Part shown: piece after piece, positions 6,511 through 9,627 of the stretch
Layout: every line of letters begins with the position of its first letter
Position numbering within the stretch: the first letter of the stretch is position 1
NCBI GenBank assembly: GCA_027063075.1
Contig: JAMOSM010000108.1
Span: forward strand, 1-9,627
DNA from: Nautiliaceae bacterium
GTDB lineage: Bacteria > Campylobacterota > Campylobacteria > Campylobacterales > Nautiliaceae
DNA: 9,627 nt
Reading direction: 5' to 3'
Made by a program: the position numbers and the translations under genes
Notes under the pieces: model-generated
Databases searched by the model: none
What the model saw: the letters and a program-made list of their open reading frames with translations, nothing else
Told to the model about the DNA's origin: nothing

Positions 6511-8513
6511 AACTTTTAATTTTTTTAGTGGTTGTTATTAAACTTTTTGGATACGAACTTTATGTGAGTAAAAAAAGTGATGCTCTTATTGCTAAAAATT
6601 TAGGAATAGAGTGTAAAGAAACTTCAAAAGGCTTTTTGTGTAAAAAAGATAATGATTTACAAAAACTTTTAAAATTAAAATCATATCTTAATAATTTTGG
6701 AGTGAATTCTTATATTACAAAAGAGAATATTTTAAGCGGTTACTGTATTCAGTTGCAAAGTGCTAAAAATTTAGATTTTTTAAAAAATTCTTTTAAAAAT
6801 ATTAGTGCTTTTGAATATGCAAGAATTGAAAAAATAGGAAAATTTTATGTAACAAGAGTAGGGGAGAGTCCTAATAAAAAGGATTTAAAGTCTTATTTAA
6901 AAAAGCTTAAACCTTTTTATGAAAATGCTTTTATAAGAAAATGTGATTATATTCCATCAAGAATTGTATATCCTGTTAAGAAAAAAATAGATTTAGACAA
7001 GCTCTCAAAACAGGAGTTAAGAGAGCTTATGTATAAATCCTATTTAAAAGGTGATTATGATTTAGCTTTTAGAATTTCTAATCTTTTAAAAAGAAGCGTA
7101 TATAGAAAAGATGCTTTGATTATGAGTGCTCTTTTACTTTATAAAAAGGGACATTTAAAAAAATCTTGCAGGTTTTTAGAAGATTTGAACGATATTTATG
7201 ACGATTATATTATTTATAACCATATGAAAAAAATATGTTATGAGTTTTATATAAAAAATGCAGAAGAACAGATTTCAATATCTCCTATCAGAGCTCTTTT
7301 TAATGTAAAAAAAGCGATAAAACTTAACGATAATTTAAGGGCTAAAAAAGATTTAGCTTTAATTTATTTTAATATAAAAGAGTATAATGCAGCTTATAGA
7401 ATTTTAAAAAAAATTGTTTATCAGACAAGTGATAAGAATGTAAGAGATATTTATGCAAACACTCTTTTTTCTTTAAACAAATTTGAAAAATTAGAGAATT
7501 TTTGTTCTAAAAACTCTGATTTAAATTTTTGTCTCTCTTATGATAAATATAAAAAAACAAAATTTTTTTATTCTCAAAAGCGATATCTAAAAGCTTATGT
7601 TTTAGCAAAAAAACTATATAAACTTTATCCTTACAATAAAAATATAAAAATTTTATATGCAAAAGTATTGAATAAAATGCATAAAATAGATGAAGCTATG
7701 CTTGTTGTCAATACAATTTTTGACGCTAATGAAGATGTTGAGGTTTTAGCTCTTTTAAGGGATATTTTTTATAATCAGGACGATTTAAAAAATGCATATA
7801 AATATGCTTCTATTTTAGAGGAAAAAGGAGTTAGCGATAAAGAAAACAAAACTGTTTTAAAAGAGTATTTTCTTTACTCTTCATATAAAAATTTAAAATC
7901 TAAAGATTTTAAAAAAGCTTTAGAATGTTTAGAATACGCTTCTAGGTATGCAGATGAGGATTTAGAGATTTTAAAAATGAAAGCAAAAATTTTTTATTCT
8001 TTAAAAAATTATAATAAAGTTATTGATATTTACAATACTATTTTAAAGAAAGTTTCATCTGATGAGATTAAAAAAAGATTGATTGATGTCTATTTTGATG
8101 TGGAAGATTTTAAAAAAGCACGTGAAGTAGCATTAAACTCAGATAAATTGATAAAAAACTATTTTTATTTAAAATATGCCTCTTTTTTTATAGATGAGGG
8201 TGAGTATGCAAAGGCTAAAGAATATTTAGATAAAGTAAATGTTTATAATCAAGCATATTTAAAATTAAAAGGAATCGAGTGTTTTTATCTGAAAGATTAT
8301 AAATGTGCCATAAAGAGTCTGTCTGGTTTAGATGATGATGAGTCAAATTATTATCTTATTATGAGTTATATAAGTTTAGGAAATTATCAAAAAGCAAAAG
8401 AACTTTTAAGTAACTTTAAAAATAAAAATAAAGAGACTATTGAGAAAATAGGTATTATTTATATGAGACTTGGAGAGAGTGAAAAAGCGAAGGAGATTTT
8501 AGGAGGTCTGTAA
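6507..8513 (+). CDS. Barrel-less BcsC paralogue: SPOR-like plus TPR periplasmic protein
   Basis: This 668-aa protein is a paralogue of the periplasmic half of the BcsC encoded upstream. The TTG start at 6507 gives a signal peptide (residues 1-15, ending KLFG). The SPOR-like region follows, with GIEC, SGYCIQ, YARIEKI, FYVTRVGE and IRKCD all matched in BcsC by GIEC, SGYCIQ, YARIEKI, FYVLRVGE and IRKCD. Four cysteines (36, 45, 80, 146) align with those of BcsC. The rest is divergent TPR-type helical repeat, including LKDYKCAIKSLSGL (BcsC: LGDYKCAKDAFLMA). The protein stops after MRLGESEKAKEILGGL, where BcsC has LSLGEIKKAKMLMKTL, just before linker and barrel. There is no lipobox and no beta-barrel. 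It probably works in the periplasm alongside BcsC, as a second scaffold, a peptidoglycan anchor or a regulator of assembly; the role is inference. It is the last gene of the cluster, and its stop abuts the convergent aldehyde dehydrogenase. Confidence 0.85.
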   Translation: MKLLIFLVVVIKLFGYELYVSKKSDALIAKNLGIECKETSKGFLCKKDNDLQKLLKLKSYLNNFGVNSYITKENILSGYCIQLQSAKNLDFLKNSFKNISAFEYARIEKIGKFYVTRVGESPNKKDLKSYLKKLKPFYENAFIRKCDYIPSRIVYPVKKKIDLDKLSKQELRELMYKSYLKGDYDLAFRISNLLKRSVYRKDALIMSALLLYKKGHLKKSCRFLEDLNDIYDDYIIYNHMKKICYEFYIKNAEEQISISPIRALFNVKKAIKLNDNLRAKKDLALIYFNIKEYNAAYRILKKIVYQTSDKNVRDIYANTLFSLNKFEKLENFCSKNSDLNFCLSYDKYKKTKFFYSQKRYLKAYVLAKKLYKLYPYNKNIKILYAKVLNKMHKIDEAMLVVNTIFDANEDVEVLALLRDIFYNQDDLKNAYKYASILEEKGVSDKENKTVLKEYFLYSSYKNLKSKDFKKALECLEYASRYADEDLEILKMKAKIFYSLKNYNKVIDIYNTILKKVSSDEIKKRLIDVYFDVEDFKKAREVALNSDKLIKNYFYLKYASFFIDEGEYAKAKEYLDKVNVYNQAYLKLKGIECFYLKDYKCAIKSLSGLDDDESNYYLIMSYISLGNYQKAKELLSNFKNKNKETIEKIGIIYMRLGESEKAKEILGGL

Positions 8514-9627
8514 TTACCTGATAATTATTGTTTTAATTTCAGTCATCTCCTCAATTGTATATCTTGGACCTTCTCTTCCAATTCCAGATAACTTAAGCCC
8601 TCCGTATGGCTGAATATCAAATCTTAAAGTCGGAATATCATTTATTATAACTCCTCCTGCTTCAAAATCATCAATTGCTCTATTCATTAAATCAATTCTA
8701 TTGCTAAACATAGAATATTGAAGTCCGTATGGAGAATTATTCATCTTCTCAACTGCTTCATCATAGCTTTTTACTTTAACTAAACTTACAATCGGGGCAA
8801 ATACTTCTTCACATACTATTTTCATATCATCTGTAACATCTGCTAAGATTGTAGGCTCAAGAATATTTCCTTCTCTTTTTCCACCGGCAATTATCCTTGC
8901 TCCTTCACTAACGGCGCTTTTTATCCAGTTTTCTGCTCTAATAGCTGCTTCTTCGCTAATAAGCGGTCCCATAAAGGTATCTTCATCAAACGGGTTTCCA
9001 ACTTTTAATTTAGAAGCTTCATTTCCGAGTTTAGCTGCAAATTCTTCATAAACTTTTTCATCAACATATATTCTTTGAAGTGAAATACAAACCTGTCCGC
9101 TGTTAGCAAAAGCTCCGATAGCACATCTTTTAGCAGCCCATTCTAAATCTGCCGTGCTTTCTACAAAAGTAGCTGCATTTCCTCCAAGTTCGAGTGCCAC
9201 TTTTTTAATTCCTGCGTTTTGGGTGATTATCTTTCCAACAGGTACGCTTCCTGTAAAACTTATTACCCTTGGAACTGGGCTTTTTACGAGCGTGCTCCCT
9301 ACATCTGCATCTCCATATACTACGCTTAGGGCATCTTTTATAGCATAAGGGCTATCAATAAAAAGTTTCGCAAAAGCATATGCCGTATAAGGAGCTTCTG
9401 GAGTTGGTTTAAGTACTACGCTATTTCCAGCAAGGAGAGCAGGGGCGATTTTATGAGCTACTAAATTTAGAGGAAAATTAAAAGGAGTAATTGCTACTAC
9501 TACTCCAGCCGGAACTCTTTTGTAAAAGGAAGTGGTTTTTACTCCATTTTCCGCATCGGTAGGAATAGTCTCCCCTAAAATATGATATCCTTCTGCGGCG
9601 CATGCTTTTAAATTTCCTATACATCTT
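8514..9627 (-). CDS. Aldehyde dehydrogenase, lactaldehyde dehydrogenase-like family (5' end outside window)
   Basis: This enzyme oxidises an aldehyde to the acid with NAD(P)+. The frame stays open to the right edge, so the GTG at 9198-9200 is internal; 370 residues are visible and about 100 N-terminal ones are missing from a typical 470-480 aa enzyme. Seen in order: TPFNFPLN with the catalytic-site Asn, VVLKPTPEAP with the cofactor-binding Lys, FTGSVPVGK (9234-9257 for FTGSVPVG), ELGGNAA with the general-base Glu (9189-9191), and NSGQVCIS with the nucleophilic Cys (9087-9089). Glu and Cys are 34 residues apart, as in the family. GQVCISLQRIYV and the end GGVIINDIPTLRFD, then PYGGLKLSGIGREGPRY, resemble the family-21-like lactaldehyde dehydrogenase group (MJ1411-like). 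The true substrate cannot be told from sequence; lactaldehyde, glyceraldehyde-phosphate or a semialdehyde are options. The gene is less A+T-rich than the cellulose cluster and unlikely to belong to it. Confidence 0.92.
   Translation of the reverse strand, partial: RCIGNLKACAAEGYHILGETIPTDAENGVKTTSFYKRVPAGVVVAITPFNFPLNLVAHKIAPALLAGNSVVLKPTPEAPYTAYAFAKLFIDSPYAIKDALSVVYGDADVGSTLVKSPVPRVISFTGSVPVGKIITQNAGIKKVALELGGNAATFVESTADLEWAAKRCAIGAFANSGQVCISLQRIYVDEKVYEEFAAKLGNEASKLKVGNPFDEDTFMGPLISEEAAIRAENWIKSAVSEGARIIAGGKREGNILEPTILADVTDDMKIVCEEVFAPIVSLVKVKSYDEAVEKMNNSPYGLQYSMFSNRIDLMNRAIDDFEAGGVIINDIPTLRFDIQPYGGLKLSGIGREGPRYTIEEMTEIKTIIIR

Noticed and set aside
8491..8551. Inverted repeat AGGAGAT/ATCTCCT as a bidirectional terminator
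   Set aside because: The stem is only 7 bp, the loop is 47 nt and no T-run follows on either strand, so it does not look like an intrinsic terminator.
9154..9348. Open frame of 64 codons on the plus strand
   Set aside because: It is antisense to the aldehyde dehydrogenase across its conserved FTGS and ELGG motifs, so it is a shadow of that gene.

Overview
The window looks like part of a chromosome from a low-GC member of the Campylobacterota, probably a Nautiliales-type vent or sediment bacterium. This is an inference from the strong A+T bias, the Lys/Asn/Ile/Phe-rich proteins, the very tight gene packing with frequent TTG starts, and short signal peptides ending in 'LFG'. No rRNA, tRNA, IS or CRISPR sequence is present to confirm the taxon.

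Positions 1-8513 (+ strand) hold one continuous, operon-like block for synthesis and export of a cellulose-type exopolysaccharide. It contains the 3' part of bcsB (inner-membrane-anchored periplasmic subunit), bcsZ (GH8 endoglucanase), bcsC (periplasmic TPR scaffold plus outer-membrane beta-barrel) and bcsQ (MinD/ParA-type ATPase). These are followed by an unrecognised 96-aa protein and a 668-aa SPOR-like/TPR protein that is a barrel-less paralogue of the BcsC periplasmic half. Adjacent genes overlap by 8, 1, 7 and 4 nt; the only gap is 23 nt, upstream of the 96-aa gene. The catalytic subunit gene bcsA would be expected just upstream, outside the window. In the expected pathway BcsA/BcsB polymerise and translocate the glucan, BcsZ trims it in the periplasm, the TPR scaffold guides it through the periplasm to the BcsC barrel, and BcsQ positions the machine.

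Positions 8514-9627 (- strand) hold a 5'-truncated NAD(P)-dependent aldehyde dehydrogenase of the lactaldehyde dehydrogenase-like (family 21-like) type. It converges on the cluster, and the two stop codons abut with no intergenic base. Sampled lines of this gene are clearly less A+T-rich than the bcs block (hand counts: 14 G/C of 60 at 3001-3060, 29 of 60 at 9241-9300), which suggests the bcs block is accessory or under weaker composition constraint.

The most unusual points are the barrel-less BcsC paralogue encoded downstream of true BcsC, SPOR-like N-termini with four shared cysteines in both proteins, and a 12-A tract in bcsC exactly in the linker between scaffold and barrel, where either frameshift would stop translation within a few codons. 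No stretch over 300 bases lacks a gene. I see no convincing promoter, riboswitch or rho-independent terminator in the window.
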